DNA of 64,000 nucleotides. Source: Haloimpatiens sp042688525 (lineage in GTDB: Bacteria > Bacillota > Clostridia > Clostridiales > Clostridiaceae). Positions within the stretch are counted from its first letter, which is position 1, and every line of letters begins with the position of its first letter. This document shows, piece by piece, positions 16,954-26,318 of this stretch. Location: NCBI RefSeq assembly GCF_042688525.2, contig NZ_JBHWAB010000001.1:3162001-3226000 (forward strand), in the 5' to 3' direction. The translations under genes and the position numbers were made by a program. A model generated the notes under the pieces. It made no database searches. It was not told the DNA's origin and was given only the letters and a program-made list of their open reading frames with translations.

Positions 16954-18954
16954 CTAAAATTCTCTCTTATTTACAGGATTAAATGTATCTAATCCTAAAT
17001 GAGCATCAACAAGCCACATATTATAGTTATTATCATAAACCAATTTATATTTCCACAATTTATGATTTGGAAGAGGTTGTGGATTTGAACCTGTATAGTA
17101 AATATCCTTAAAATATTCTGAATCAGATATATATGCAGCATATTGTCCATTTTCTTGTTTTAATTCAACACTATCTAGATCAAAAATTGTTTTTGTCATA
17201 AATCCAACATAAGATTTATTTGAGTTTTTCATTTTTTGAATTAATACATTAGTTCTATCTTTTTCTTTTTGAGTAGCATTTACTATTAAATTTGAGTTTT
17301 TATTTGACATTGCAGCAAACCAATATGAATTATATTTATTTATAGTATTCATTAATTCTTCTTTTAAGTTACTATCTACTTCAAAGCTAGGATTTTCATA
17401 ATCATTATTTACTGTAATGTTTGATGTATCAACATTTATTGCTTGCTTAGGTATAAATTGAGTATCACCCTTTGCAGTATACTTATCATTATTTAAATTT
17501 ATATTTACAGTTCTCCAATCATTTGACACTCTAGAATTCTTTGTCGTATACGTTAAAACATATTGTTCCTTTTGGCTTTTGAATATATCTTTATAAATTT
17601 TTTCTATACTATTAATATCTGAAATAGATTTATAATCTCCTCCTGTTTGAAGAGCTAAATTTTTTAAATTCTGTGTTTCAACGTCATCCCCAATTCCAAT
17701 AATATAAATAGGAATTGATAATTGCTTAGATAGATTAACTATATCATTTTCAGAATAGTAGCTTTGATTGTCAATACCATCAGTAAAAGCTATTACACAT
17801 TTATGTCCAAATTGTTTATTTGTTTCTACTAAAGCAGTATATAAACTATCATAAAACGCTGTTGCACCATTAATACTTAAATTATTTATAGCATTTTTCA
17901 AACATTTTTTATCATTAGTAAATGGTTGTTCTATATTAATAGCATCATCAAAAGATATTATCTCAATTTTATCACCTGCATTATAATTAACTATATCTAA
18001 GAAATTATTGGCTGAACTTTGAGCTTGTTCAATTTTTCCGCCACTCATGCTGCCACTAATATCCATTACAAGATTTAAATTAAGTGATTCCTTTTTAGTA
18101 AGTAAATTTAAGTCTGCTATTAAATTATTATTAGATTTATTTCCGAATTTCTCAATTAATTTAAAGCATTTTCCATTAAGATTATTTATTTTAACTCCTT
18201 CATCATCAACTACATCAAAGTATACTTTTATTAGTGGAAAATTATCAGTATTAACTTGTGATATATCTATTTTAGCTTTCCTTTTAGTTTTAGTTACTTT
18301 AGTTTGTTTTTTAGGTTTATTTTCATTAACTGTTTTCTTTGGTTCTTTTGATTTTTTTGAATCAGCTGCAACTACATTATTAGATTTTTCTTGCTTTTTA
18401 GCTGTTGCATTTCCATTTTTAGCTGCTATATTTTTATAGACTAAAATTCCAATAATACAAACTAAAGCTGCAATTATAATTGAACAAATGGTAATATATT
18501 TCTTTTTGTTTACACTATTACTATAATTTCTTTCTTCTGAATCGTTCTCCACCTTTTGATTATTTCTACCTTCTTCATGATTTTTTAACTCTTGTTCACT
18601 TCTTAATCCTTGTCCGTTTTTTGTCTCTTGTTGTTTTCTTACCTTTTGTTCATCTCTCAATTCTTGACTCTTTTTTAATTCTCTATCATTTTCTTCTTGC
18701 TGATCATCTTTCGCTTTTTGTCCATCTCTTACTTGTTGTTCATTTCTCAAGTCTTGTCCATCTCTTACTTGTTGTCCATTTTCAGCTTGCTGCTCATTCT
18801 TCAATCCTTCATCATTTTGTACTTCTTCATCTGTTCTTATTTCTTTAGCTTTTGTATTTGTATTATCTGTATTACTATTCACTGTTGGACATCCACAATG
18901 TCTACAAAATTTAGAGTTTTCGTCTAATTCTGCCCCACAGTTTCTACAAAACAT
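16954..18954 (-). CDS. Zinc-ribbon, membrane-anchored von Willebrand factor A protein
   Basis: 666 residues. An N-terminal zinc ribbon (C3-x2-C6 ... C17-x2-C20) is followed by a ~95-residue low-complexity Gln/Glu/Asn/Arg linker (about 45-140) built from DGQ/NEQQ/ELK variants. One membrane helix (about 153-173) and a lysine-rich stretch follow. The vWA domain has a complete MIDAS: D298-I-S300-G-S302, a downstream T in NGATAFYDSL and D in AFTDGIDN. The C-terminus (about 530-660) is a separate unknown domain. The topology suggests a cytoplasmic zinc ribbon and an external vWA adhesion or sensing domain. It is the last of three co-oriented zinc-ribbon membrane genes. Confidence 0.85.
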   Translation of the reverse strand: MFCRNCGAELDENSKFCRHCGCPTVNSNTDNTNTKAKEIRTDEEVQNDEGLKNEQQAENGQQVRDGQDLRNEQQVRDGQKAKDDQQEENDRELKKSQELRDEQKVRKQQETKNGQGLRSEQELKNHEEGRNNQKVENDSEERNYSNSVNKKKYITICSIIIAALVCIIGILVYKNIAAKNGNATAKKQEKSNNVVAADSKKSKEPKKTVNENKPKKQTKVTKTKRKAKIDISQVNTDNFPLIKVYFDVVDDEGVKINNLNGKCFKLIEKFGNKSNNNLIADLNLLTKKESLNLNLVMDISGSMSGGKIEQAQSSANNFLDIVNYNAGDKIEIISFDDAINIEQPFTNDKKCLKNAINNLSINGATAFYDSLYTALVETNKQFGHKCVIAFTDGIDNQSYYSENDIVNLSKQLSIPIYIIGIGDDVETQNLKNLALQTGGDYKSISDINSIEKIYKDIFKSQKEQYVLTYTTKNSRVSNDWRTVNINLNNDKYTAKGDTQFIPKQAINVDTSNITVNNDYENPSFEVDSNLKEELMNTINKYNSYWFAAMSNKNSNLIVNATQKEKDRTNVLIQKMKNSNKSYVGFMTKTIFDLDSVELKQENGQYAAYISDSEYFKDIYYTGSNPQPLPNHKLWKYKLVYDNNYNMWLVDAHLGLDTFNPVNKREF

Positions 18955-18989
18955 ATTGGTCCCCTCCTAGCTAAAAAATTTTTAATTTT

Positions 18990-19106
18990 CTTTTCCTTGC
19001 ACCTGTCCCTATCTTTTTCTGTTCTCACTTTTCACTGTGAACTGTCAACTGTGAACTGTCCTCTGTGAAGTGTGAACTATCAACTGTGACCTATGAACTG
19101 TCCTCT
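18990..19106. repeat. Degenerate ACTGTGAACTGTC tandem array 2
   Basis: Runs of CACTGTGAACTGTCAACTGT, GAACTGTCCTCTGTGAAGTG and ACTATCAACTGTGACCTATG. The spacer between two genes consists almost entirely of this array, and it ends at the stop codon of the TcaA-like gene. Confidence 0.75.
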
Positions 19107-19107
19107 G

Positions 19108-20550
19108 TTACTTCGCTTTTGCTATACTTTGAAGTTGATAGCTTCCTGTTAATTCATTGTACAAAAATCCATATTTATATTTAAAACTCTTAACTGAACT
19201 ATCTCCATCTTTATCAATCCTATAAACCTCTTGTGTAACTACAGTTCCTGATTTATTATCTTGACTTAAATTATAAGAAAGCACTCTTAATGACATTACA
19301 TATTCACTTATTCCCTCTTCATAGGTATTATGAATATATTTTATCTGATCATTATATAACTTACTGCCAGGATACATATATGGTTCTACCAATGAAAAAT
19401 CATCCATGTTTACAGCTTCTGTAAAATACTCTGTATAATTATTCATAAGTTCAGTAAGTTGTTCCATAGCATTATCCATCTTAGCTTCAGCTTCTGAAAA
19501 GTCTAAATAAATGCTATTCTCACTTTGATCTACTGTACATTCATTACTTTTTAAATTATGACCGCCTTTTTTAATAATAGCATACACCTTTGCATCTTTT
19601 TTTAAAGGTCCAAAATTTTTAGCATTCTTTATTGTAATACCTGTATCTCTACCATCTACAAAAATTTTTGCTTCTGGATACTCACTTTCTACTTTTATGT
19701 AACTAAGATTTTTTAATACATTAATACTTACTGTATCATTTTCACTATTAATAGTATCAATATCATAATTCTCACTTAAAGATGTATATTTACCTTTATA
19801 TTTTGCTAATAGCTTATATTTTCCTGGTATAAAAGGGCCAAATTTTTTACTAAAGTTATCTACATCACTTTTTCCTATCTTTTTATTATCCAGTAAAAAT
19901 TCCACCCCTTTTATGCCAGCATTCACCTTAATAAAAGTTGGCTTTATATTGATTTTATAAATAGGGAAAAAGCCTAATTTCTTATCTACCAACTCAACAT
20001 TAAATATATTTTTAGAATCTTTTCTATTAAAAACATTCATATCTTTAAATTTTTCTATTTTTATAGCTTCATTTTTCAAATCTTGTATTGCTGCTTTTAA
20101 CTTAGACGGATTTTGTTTTAAATACAACATCATTGATGAAATATTGTTTTTATCTATTTTTAATCTGCTCTCCTCACAACAAAGCATATTACTAACTTCA
20201 GTTTGATTATTTGATTTAATAGCTTTTTCAAATTTCAAAACTGTCTTAGATGGTTTTGAAAGTGAATTTTCTACTACAAAAAATGTAATTAATAATGCCG
20301 CAATAACTGCAATTCCTATAAGACTTATTTTGAATTTTTTAGAAAATCTACAACTATATTTTGCAGATTCATCAACATATTCATCTTCATTGGCGTTTAC
20401 ATTTTTTTCTTCACTAGCATCTGTAAAACTTTTATTGTTTGTATCTTCTTCTTTTATTTCACTTTTCCTTTGGTTTAAATTATATCCACATTTTGGACAA
20501 ACACTTTGCCCTTCCTCTAATTCAGTACCACATTTAGTACAAAATTTCAT
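19108..20550 (-). CDS. TcaA-like zinc-ribbon membrane protein
   Basis: 480 residues. Zinc ribbon (C4-x2-C7 ... C18-x2-C21), acidic linker, one membrane helix (about 74-94), then a long extracellular part with repeated domains as in staphylococcal TcaA ('TVLKFEKAIKSNNQTEVSNM' second domain; two similar Ig-like modules 'GKYKLLAKYKGKYTSLSENY' and 'AKVYAIIKKGGHNLKSNECT'; C-terminal NTF2-like domain). TcaA proteins influence envelope stress and glycopeptide response. The ATG is preceded by TTGGAGG. It lies between the vWA and multi-pass zinc-ribbon genes. Confidence 0.82.
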   Translation of the reverse strand: MKFCTKCGTELEEGQSVCPKCGYNLNQRKSEIKEEDTNNKSFTDASEEKNVNANEDEYVDESAKYSCRFSKKFKISLIGIAVIAALLITFFVVENSLSKPSKTVLKFEKAIKSNNQTEVSNMLCCEESRLKIDKNNISSMMLYLKQNPSKLKAAIQDLKNEAIKIEKFKDMNVFNRKDSKNIFNVELVDKKLGFFPIYKINIKPTFIKVNAGIKGVEFLLDNKKIGKSDVDNFSKKFGPFIPGKYKLLAKYKGKYTSLSENYDIDTINSENDTVSINVLKNLSYIKVESEYPEAKIFVDGRDTGITIKNAKNFGPLKKDAKVYAIIKKGGHNLKSNECTVDQSENSIYLDFSEAEAKMDNAMEQLTELMNNYTEYFTEAVNMDDFSLVEPYMYPGSKLYNDQIKYIHNTYEEGISEYVMSLRVLSYNLSQDNKSGTVVTQEVYRIDKDGDSSVKSFKYKYGFLYNELTGSYQLQSIAKAK

Positions 20551-20569
20551 ATTTGCAACCTCCAAAATA

Positions 20570-20645
20570 ATTAATTATTTGCTCAACTTTCCTCTATCAA
20601 CTGTGACCTGTGAACTGTCAACTGTCACTTATCACTTGATACAAG
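20570..20645. repeat. Degenerate ACTGTGACCTGTGA tandem array 3
   Basis: CTATCAACTGTGACCTGTGA followed by ACTGTCAACTGTCACTTATC, then a short relic of the long-hairpin element (AAGATATCATTTTCCTTC, 20644-20661). It fills the gap upstream of the TcaA-like gene. Confidence 0.7.
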
Positions 20646-20666
20646 ATATCATTTTCCTTCACTACC

Positions 20667-21737
20667 CTAATATACTTTCAAATCTAATATAATATCTCTT
20701 ATTGATTGAATAATATCAGTAATATGAGCATATATAATTTTTCCACAACATACAAAGATACAAATACTTACTAATATATATATTAATGCAACAATAAATA
20801 CACTATGATTTTCATCAATAGGTAATTTTTCTTTAATTAAAATTCCTAAACAAACTAATGAAACAATGATTCCTGATGCAAATATTACTATACCAATTAA
20901 AGATGAGATGTATGAGAATATAATAGCTAATATTTCAAAATAAACCATTGGTACAATAGAAATTAATGCAATTTTATATATTCTAGACACTTGAATTTTT
21001 ACTTTTGACAACATATTAGAAGCTATATATGTAACTAAAAATATTATAATAACTGCAACAATTATAAGTAAACAACTCTCTATAAATATTTTTCCATAAG
21101 GTAATCTTAAAAATGCCCTAACCTTATTAAACTCATTAGTTATATCTGTAATTCCACTAGAGCCCACAAAATCATTGTTAGAACTTGTCCCAAATAAATT
21201 CATAAAATTATTTATTTTTTCAATAAAACCTATAACACTTTTTTGTAAACAATTAAAAATTTGATTTAATTTCCAAACACCAATTAACCCTTGTAAAAGT
21301 ATCATAATAACAGATAATTCTATTATGGTATTTTTATTACCATTTTCAACAAACTCTTTTGATGTTGTTACTGGTTTTATAAGCATTTTTGTAAATATGT
21401 TGTCTGTAAAAGATATGTTTTTTCTATTATTTGACACATTCTTATTTTTTGTATAACCTTTATAATTTTGCTTATACCCATTATCCTTTTGTTCATCTGG
21501 TTTTACTTGCTCTCTTTGTTGTTCTGCTTGTCCTTCTTTAACATTTTCTTGTTTTAAATTTTCTTGTTTGACATCTCCTTTAACCTGTTCTTGTTTTAAA
21601 CTTTTCTGTTTTAATTCTTCTTCAACTTCTTCTTCAACTTCTTCTTGTGTTGATTCTTGAATTTGTTTTGCTCCACAGGACATACAAAACAAATCTCCAT
21701 CTTCAATTTTTGCTCCACAATTATGACAAAATGCCAT
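20667..21737 (-). CDS. Zinc-ribbon multi-pass membrane protein (Yip1-like)
   Basis: 356 residues. Zinc ribbon (C4-x2-C7 ... C18-x2-C21), then a ~70-residue linker of Glu/Lys/Gln repeats (KQENLKQENVKEGQ), then about five hydrophobic segments between 140 and 350. The membrane half has the general look of Yip1-domain proteins. It is probably the first gene of a three-gene unit in which every product starts with a zinc ribbon and carries a charged low-complexity linker. Function is unknown; a complex assembled through the zinc ribbons is inferred. Confidence 0.7.
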   Translation of the reverse strand: MAFCHNCGAKIEDGDLFCMSCGAKQIQESTQEEVEEEVEEELKQKSLKQEQVKGDVKQENLKQENVKEGQAEQQREQVKPDEQKDNGYKQNYKGYTKNKNVSNNRKNISFTDNIFTKMLIKPVTTSKEFVENGNKNTIIELSVIMILLQGLIGVWKLNQIFNCLQKSVIGFIEKINNFMNLFGTSSNNDFVGSSGITDITNEFNKVRAFLRLPYGKIFIESCLLIIVAVIIIFLVTYIASNMLSKVKIQVSRIYKIALISIVPMVYFEILAIIFSYISSLIGIVIFASGIIVSLVCLGILIKEKLPIDENHSVFIVALIYILVSICIFVCCGKIIYAHITDIIQSIRDIILDLKVY

Positions 21738-22218
21738 TTTATTCCCTCCTTATTTTATAATCATTAACATAATATCATATATTTTTCAATATAATCAATA
21801 TATAGCATATAATTATATTTTTATGTTTTTACAATATAAATAAATATATTATAAAACTCTGGGGACAGTTCATTTATTTTTGCTATGTTTTAATAATTGT
21901 TGAAAATTGATATATATTTGGGGATATCCTATAATTAATGAGGATATCCTATAATTAAAACATGTATGTAACATAAAAATTTGCATTGTGGTAAATGTAA
22001 AATCTTTATTTTAAATATTCGTATATCATCAATATATTGACTTTTCATTAAACTGTAAGCAATTATAAATATATGAACATGGTACATTTACCATGTTTTA
22101 TACAAAGATAATTACTTTTTTTACACATAGATAATTACTTTTAAGAAAAGAAAATCAATATTAATCTAACTATATACATATATTGAAATTAATGTTACAG
22201 CAATAGGGGGAAATAAAC
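21738..22218. other. Intergenic region with short direct repeat
   Basis: No gene. It contains half of a 58-bp palindrome (GGGGACAGTTCATTTATTTT, about 21861-21880) and two exact 17-bp copies of GGATATCCTATAATTAA (21922-21938 and 21942-21958, 20-bp period). The rest is AT-rich. The promoter of the hydrolase gene must lie in its right part. Confidence 0.5.
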
Positions 22219-23202
22219 ATGTTATTTTGGAGAAGCACATATTCTAAAAATAGAGATAAAAATAGTGTGTATGAATTAAAAAAGATTGAAATTGGCGGAA
22301 TTGAACAATGGATTTTAATTAGAGGTAAAAACAGAGATAATCCAATCCTATTATTTTTACATGGTGGTCCTGGTTCGGCACAAATTGCTGTTTCAAAAGC
22401 ATATTTTTCCAAATTAGAAGAAAACTTTATAGTGGTAAACTGGGACCAACGAGGGGCAGGCTTGTCTTATTCAAAGGATATACCTAAAAATACAATGACT
22501 GTTAAGAATTTTGTTAATGATACAAAAGAATTGATATATTATTTGCTAAATACATATAACAAGAAGAAAATATTTTTAGTGGGACATTCTTGGGGAAGTG
22601 GTTTGGGAATATTAGTTGCTGACAAATATCCTCAATTAATTCAAACATATGTAGGCATAGGACAAATAGGAGACATGCAGGAAAATGAAAAAATAGCTTA
22701 TGAATATGTTTATAATTATGCTCATAAAACTAATAATATTAGAGCAATCAAACAACTAAAAAAAATTGGTGAACCTCCTTATAATAAGCTTATTAACTCC
22801 ATGAGAATTAGAAGTAGGTGGACAAATAGATTTGGAGGAAAGCTTTATAAATTTGATATGAAACAGTTTATGTTAAATTTTCTTATATCATCAGAATACA
22901 CTATTGCAGATGCATATAAATTTATAAAAGGAAACTCATATTCAATGAAAACAATGTGGGAAGAAGTTTCAAACTTAAATCTTTTAAACCTTGTTCCAAA
23001 GTTAAATGTACCAGTTTATTTTTTACTTGGAAAATACGATTATACAGTTCCATTTGAAATAGCTGAAAAATATTTTAATAAATTGACAGCTCCCTTCAAG
23101 GAAATTATATGGTTTAATAATTCAGCTCATTGTATACCTTTTGAAGAACCATTAAAATTTCAAAAACTATTAATTGACAAGTTAACAGATGTAAAATATT
23201 AA
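22219..23202 (+). CDS. Alpha/beta hydrolase, proline iminopeptidase-like
   Basis: 327 residues. HGGPGSA (oxyanion-hole region, about 50-56), VVNWDQRGAGLS (about 73-84) and the nucleophile elbow GHSWGSG (about 121-127, Ser123) are the marks of S33/proline-iminopeptidase-type hydrolases. The acid lies in GKYDYTVP and the histidine in NSAHCIPFEEP. All catalytic residues are present, so an active peptidase or esterase is expected; the substrate is unknown. Start ATG with AGGGGGAA upstream. Convergent with the PLP-enzyme gene. Confidence 0.85.
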   Translation: MLFWRSTYSKNRDKNSVYELKKIEIGGIEQWILIRGKNRDNPILLFLHGGPGSAQIAVSKAYFSKLEENFIVVNWDQRGAGLSYSKDIPKNTMTVKNFVNDTKELIYYLLNTYNKKKIFLVGHSWGSGLGILVADKYPQLIQTYVGIGQIGDMQENEKIAYEYVYNYAHKTNNIRAIKQLKKIGEPPYNKLINSMRIRSRWTNRFGGKLYKFDMKQFMLNFLISSEYTIADAYKFIKGNSYSMKTMWEEVSNLNLLNLVPKLNVPVYFLLGKYDYTVPFEIAEKYFNKLTAPFKEIIWFNNSAHCIPFEEPLKFQKLLIDKLTDVKY

Positions 23203-23231
23203 AAAGCTAAACTATGTTTAATAAATCAAAA

Positions 23232-23259
23232 TTAAGGAAAACCAATGGTTTTCCTTAAA
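23232..23259 (-). terminator. Terminator between convergent genes
   Basis: TTAAGGAAAACC / GGTTTTCCTTAA perfect 12-bp stem with a 4-base loop. On the minus strand it is followed by TTTTGATTTATT. It ends the PLP-enzyme transcript and may also slow the convergent one. Confidence 0.75.
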
Positions 23260-23262
23260 AAA

Positions 23263-24435
23263 TCACTCGTTTTTTATTTTTTCTATGCATTTTTTTATAG
23301 AATCTAACGTAAAATTTACTTCTTCAACTGTATTAAAGTGACTAAAACTGAATCTTACAGTTCCTTGAGGAAATGTTCCAAGAGTTTTATGAGCTGATGG
23401 TGCACAATGAAGACCACATCTAGTCATTATGTTGTATTGTGAAGAAAGTAAATGAGAAATAATAGCATTATCAAAAAGTTTAAAATCCAAAGAAACTACC
23501 CCAGTTCTATTAGTAATATTATCTAATCCAATTAACTTAGCTTCTGGAATAGTTTCTATTCCGTCGATAAATATTTTTACAAGTTCAAGCTCTTTTTCGC
23601 GTATATTTTCTGTTCCTGTATTTAGTATGTACTTTAAAGCAGCATTAAGTCCAAATATTCCACAAGTGTTAGGTGTTCCCCCTTCATATTTATCCGGCAT
23701 ATAATCTGGCTGTTTTTCCTCTTCTGATAAACTTCCAGTACCTCCCTCTATAAGAGGCTTTACATAAGGTATAAACTCATCACTTATTAAAAAGCCACCA
23801 GTACCTTGAGGCCCTAAAAGGCTTTTATGTCCTGTAAAAGCAATAGCATGAGCATTAAGTTCTTTAAAATCCATATCACAAAAACCTGCCGTTTGTGCGC
23901 AATCAATTATAAAGAAAAGCTTATTTTCTCTACAAATTTTTCCTATATCTTTAAGTGGCAAAATTGTACCACAGACATTTGAAGCATTTGTCATTATAAC
24001 AGCTTTTGTATTATGTTTTATTAATGGCTTTATATCATTAGAGTTTAGTTGTCCAAATTTATCGCATTGAACTCTAGAAAATTCTACTCCTTTAGATTGT
24101 AAAGAAGTTAAAGGGCGCATTACTGCATTATGTTCCATTGAAGATACGATTACATGATCTCCTGAATTAAGAAGTCCTTTAATAATTATATTTAAACTTT
24201 CTGTAATGTTTTTTGTGAATACAACGTTTTCAGGCTTGTGGAATTTAAAAAGTTTACATATAAGTTCACGTGTTTCATACACAACTCCTTCTGCAGTATA
24301 AGAATTTGTATAAGCTCCTCTATTAACACTACACCCTATATTAATTAAATAATTTGAAATACTCTCTGCTACACCTGGTGCTTTAGGAAAAGATGTTGCT
24401 CCATTATCAAGATATATTCCTTTCACTTGTATCAC
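23263..24435 (-). CDS. Class V aminotransferase / cysteine desulfurase-like (EGL type)
   Basis: 390 residues, fold-type I PLP enzyme of the NifS-like class V family. It begins IYLDNGATSFPKAPGV. It has the PLP lysine in FTGHKSLLGPQGTGG (about 205-219), SSMEHNAVMRPL (His stacking on PLP) and the mobile-loop cysteine in RCGLHCAPSAHKT (about 343-355). The EGG-T/CGLHCAP pattern is that of the EGL subfamily, often found beside YedE/DUF3343 selenium genes. Those genes begin 600 bases away on the opposite strand here. Mobilising sulfur or selenium from cysteine or selenocysteine is inferred. Confidence 0.82.
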   Translation of the reverse strand: MIQVKGIYLDNGATSFPKAPGVAESISNYLINIGCSVNRGAYTNSYTAEGVVYETRELICKLFKFHKPENVVFTKNITESLNIIIKGLLNSGDHVIVSSMEHNAVMRPLTSLQSKGVEFSRVQCDKFGQLNSNDIKPLIKHNTKAVIMTNASNVCGTILPLKDIGKICRENKLFFIIDCAQTAGFCDMDFKELNAHAIAFTGHKSLLGPQGTGGFLISDEFIPYVKPLIEGGTGSLSEEEKQPDYMPDKYEGGTPNTCGIFGLNAALKYILNTGTENIREKELELVKIFIDGIETIPEAKLIGLDNITNRTGVVSLDFKLFDNAIISHLLSSQYNIMTRCGLHCAPSAHKTLGTFPQGTVRFSFSHFNTVEEVNFTLDSIKKCIEKIKNE

Positions 24436-24534
24436 TCCTTCAAATTAAAACTTATACACATATAATATAACTTTTTCTTTACCTTCAACTTTTCATTCTT
24501 CATTTTTAACTACAAATAAATTATTATTACTTAA

Positions 24535-24815
24535 TTCAACTTTCGCAGGTAAAAAATAGCCGCTACGGGAAATGATATCTTGCTCAGAAACCTTTCATTT
24601 TAAAGATAATTAATAGTTAATAATGAATACTTAATAATTAAGGAAATTTTGCCTTAGGGCAAAATAACTAACATATAATTTAAGATTTTTGATAAAGCAA
24701 AAATCAACCTTTATTATTAATTTTTAATTATTAATTTTTAATTGATACTAAATGTTTCTTACGCAATATATCATTTTCCTTCGCTAGACAGTATTTTTGT
24801 ACTGCGAAAGTTGAG
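24535..24815 (+). mobile_element. Long-hairpin element, copy E, with foreign core
   Basis: Outer arms match the family (TTCAACTTTCGCAG left, CTGCGAAAGTTGAG right) and are bracketed by TACTTAA direct repeats (24528-24534 and 24816-24822). The centre (24603-24755) is replaced by the AT-rich dispersed repeat with GGAAATTTTGCCTTAGGG. It is therefore a mosaic of two repeat families. Confidence 0.75.
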
Positions 24816-25048
24816 TACTTAACTTTTGCAAATAAAAATAACTACTGCAGTAAATATCGTTCACTTCCATAAATAATATTATGGGTATATGTCTATTTTA
24901 CAACAGTTTATACTAAAATATAATATAAATTTTCCATAGATGAAGCTTTATCTATCACAATTTTCTATTTAACATAATTTTATACAGTTGGTATAGTTAA
25001 GATGTATTAGGAATAATTATCAAAATAATAATTAGGGAGGTTGTCTAT

Positions 25049-26122
25049 ATGTCTGAAAAAAAAGGAATTATTTTAACCGGAGCAATAGTTGGATTTCTTG
25101 CAGCACTTCTAGTTTATATGGGTAATCCAGGTAATATGGGAATATGTATTGCCTGCTTTATTAGAGATACTGCTGGAGCCTTAGGTATGCATTCTGTTGC
25201 AAAACTAAGTTTTATAAGACCTGAAGTTATAGGCATTATACTCGGCGCATTTATAATGTCTATTGCAGGAAAAGAATTTAATGTAAAAGGTGGTTCATCA
25301 CCATTTATAAGATTTATACTTGGTTTTATTGTCATGGTAGGCGCACTTGTATTTTTAGGATGTCCATTGAGAATGGTATTAAGACTTGGGGGCGGAGATT
25401 TAAATGCTTTAGTTGGACTTGCTGGTTTTGCAGTAGGCATAGGAGCTGGTATTGTATTTTTAAATAAAGGTTTTACCTTAAAAAGAAATTATAAATTAAA
25501 TAAATTTGAAGGATATTTATTTCCAATCATAACTATTGGACTTTTACTATTACTTTTAGCTGCACCAGCATTTATTACTCTAAAAGGTAAACATGCACCA
25601 ATATGGATTGCTTTAATTGTAGGATTAGTTGTAGGTATATTAGCTCAAAGAACAAGACTTTGTATGGTTGGTGGAATTAGAGATTTGATATTATTTAAAG
25701 ATAATTATTTAATTTCAGGATTCATTTCTATTTTTGTATTTGCACTAATTGGGAATTTAATATTTGGTAATTTTAAATTAGGTTTTGTAGGTCAACCAGC
25801 TTCTCATAATGACGCATTATGGAATTTCTTAGGAATGTTTGTAGCTGGATGGGGCAGTGTTCTTTTAGGCGGATGTCCTATGAGACAACTTATATTATCA
25901 GCTGAAGGTAATATAGATTCAGTAATGGCTGTTTTAGGTATGTTTGTTGGAGCAGCATTTTGTCACAATTTTGCACTTGCTTCAAGTGGCAAAGGTCCAA
26001 CACCAAATGGTAAAATTGCTGTTATAATTGGTCTAATTGTGACATTAGCTATTTCTTACTATAATGTTCAAAAAGAAGTTAAATTTAAAGCGAAAGGGGA
26101 TGTTAATGTTGAAGCAAATTGA
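25049..26122 (+). CDS. yedE: YedE-type selenium/sulfur transporter
   Basis: 357 residues with about ten membrane segments in two homologous halves, as in YeeE/YedE transporters. Each half has the conserved cysteine block: GCPLRMVLRLGGGDLNA (about 109-125) and GCPMRQLILSAEGN (about 276-289). Long YedE proteins next to TusA/YedF and DUF3343 genes are those linked to selenium metabolism. A GGAGG lies 7 bases upstream. Its end overlaps the TusA-like gene by 17 bases, so translation is coupled. It probably imports a reduced selenium or sulfur species; the exact substrate is unknown. Confidence 0.85.
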   Translation: MSEKKGIILTGAIVGFLAALLVYMGNPGNMGICIACFIRDTAGALGMHSVAKLSFIRPEVIGIILGAFIMSIAGKEFNVKGGSSPFIRFILGFIVMVGALVFLGCPLRMVLRLGGGDLNALVGLAGFAVGIGAGIVFLNKGFTLKRNYKLNKFEGYLFPIITIGLLLLLLAAPAFITLKGKHAPIWIALIVGLVVGILAQRTRLCMVGGIRDLILFKDNYLISGFISIFVFALIGNLIFGNFKLGFVGQPASHNDALWNFLGMFVAGWGSVLLGGCPMRQLILSAEGNIDSVMAVLGMFVGAAFCHNFALASSGKGPTPNGKIAVIIGLIVTLAISYYNVQKEVKFKAKGDVNVEAN

Positions 26123-26315
26123 TGCTAGAGGTATGTCATGTCCTCAGCCAGTATTAATAGCTAAAAAGGCAACAGCTGAAAATCCTAGCGAATTTGAAAT
26201 GTTAGTTGACAATGGAGCACCAAAAAACAATGTTCCAAGATTTTTAAAAAAAGCTGGATATAGTGTTGAGGTTAAAGTAGAAGAAGATTTTGTTAAATTA
26301 ATAGCGAGGAGATAA
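26106..26315 (+). CDS. TusA/YedF-like sulfur carrier protein
   Basis: 69 residues forming a single SirA/TusA domain with the persulfide-forming cysteine in the CPxP motif (ARGMSCPQPVL, Cys11). It carries sulfur or selenium between the PLP enzyme or transporter and its acceptors. I chose the ATG preceded by AAAGGGG. Two other in-frame starts lie upstream inside yedE. It is too short to be full YedF (which has a second DsrE-like domain). Followed 3 bases later by the DUF3343 gene. Confidence 0.85.
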   Translation: MLKQIDARGMSCPQPVLIAKKATAENPSEFEMLVDNGAPKNNVPRFLKKAGYSVEVKVEEDFVKLIARR

Positions 26316-26318
26316 AGT

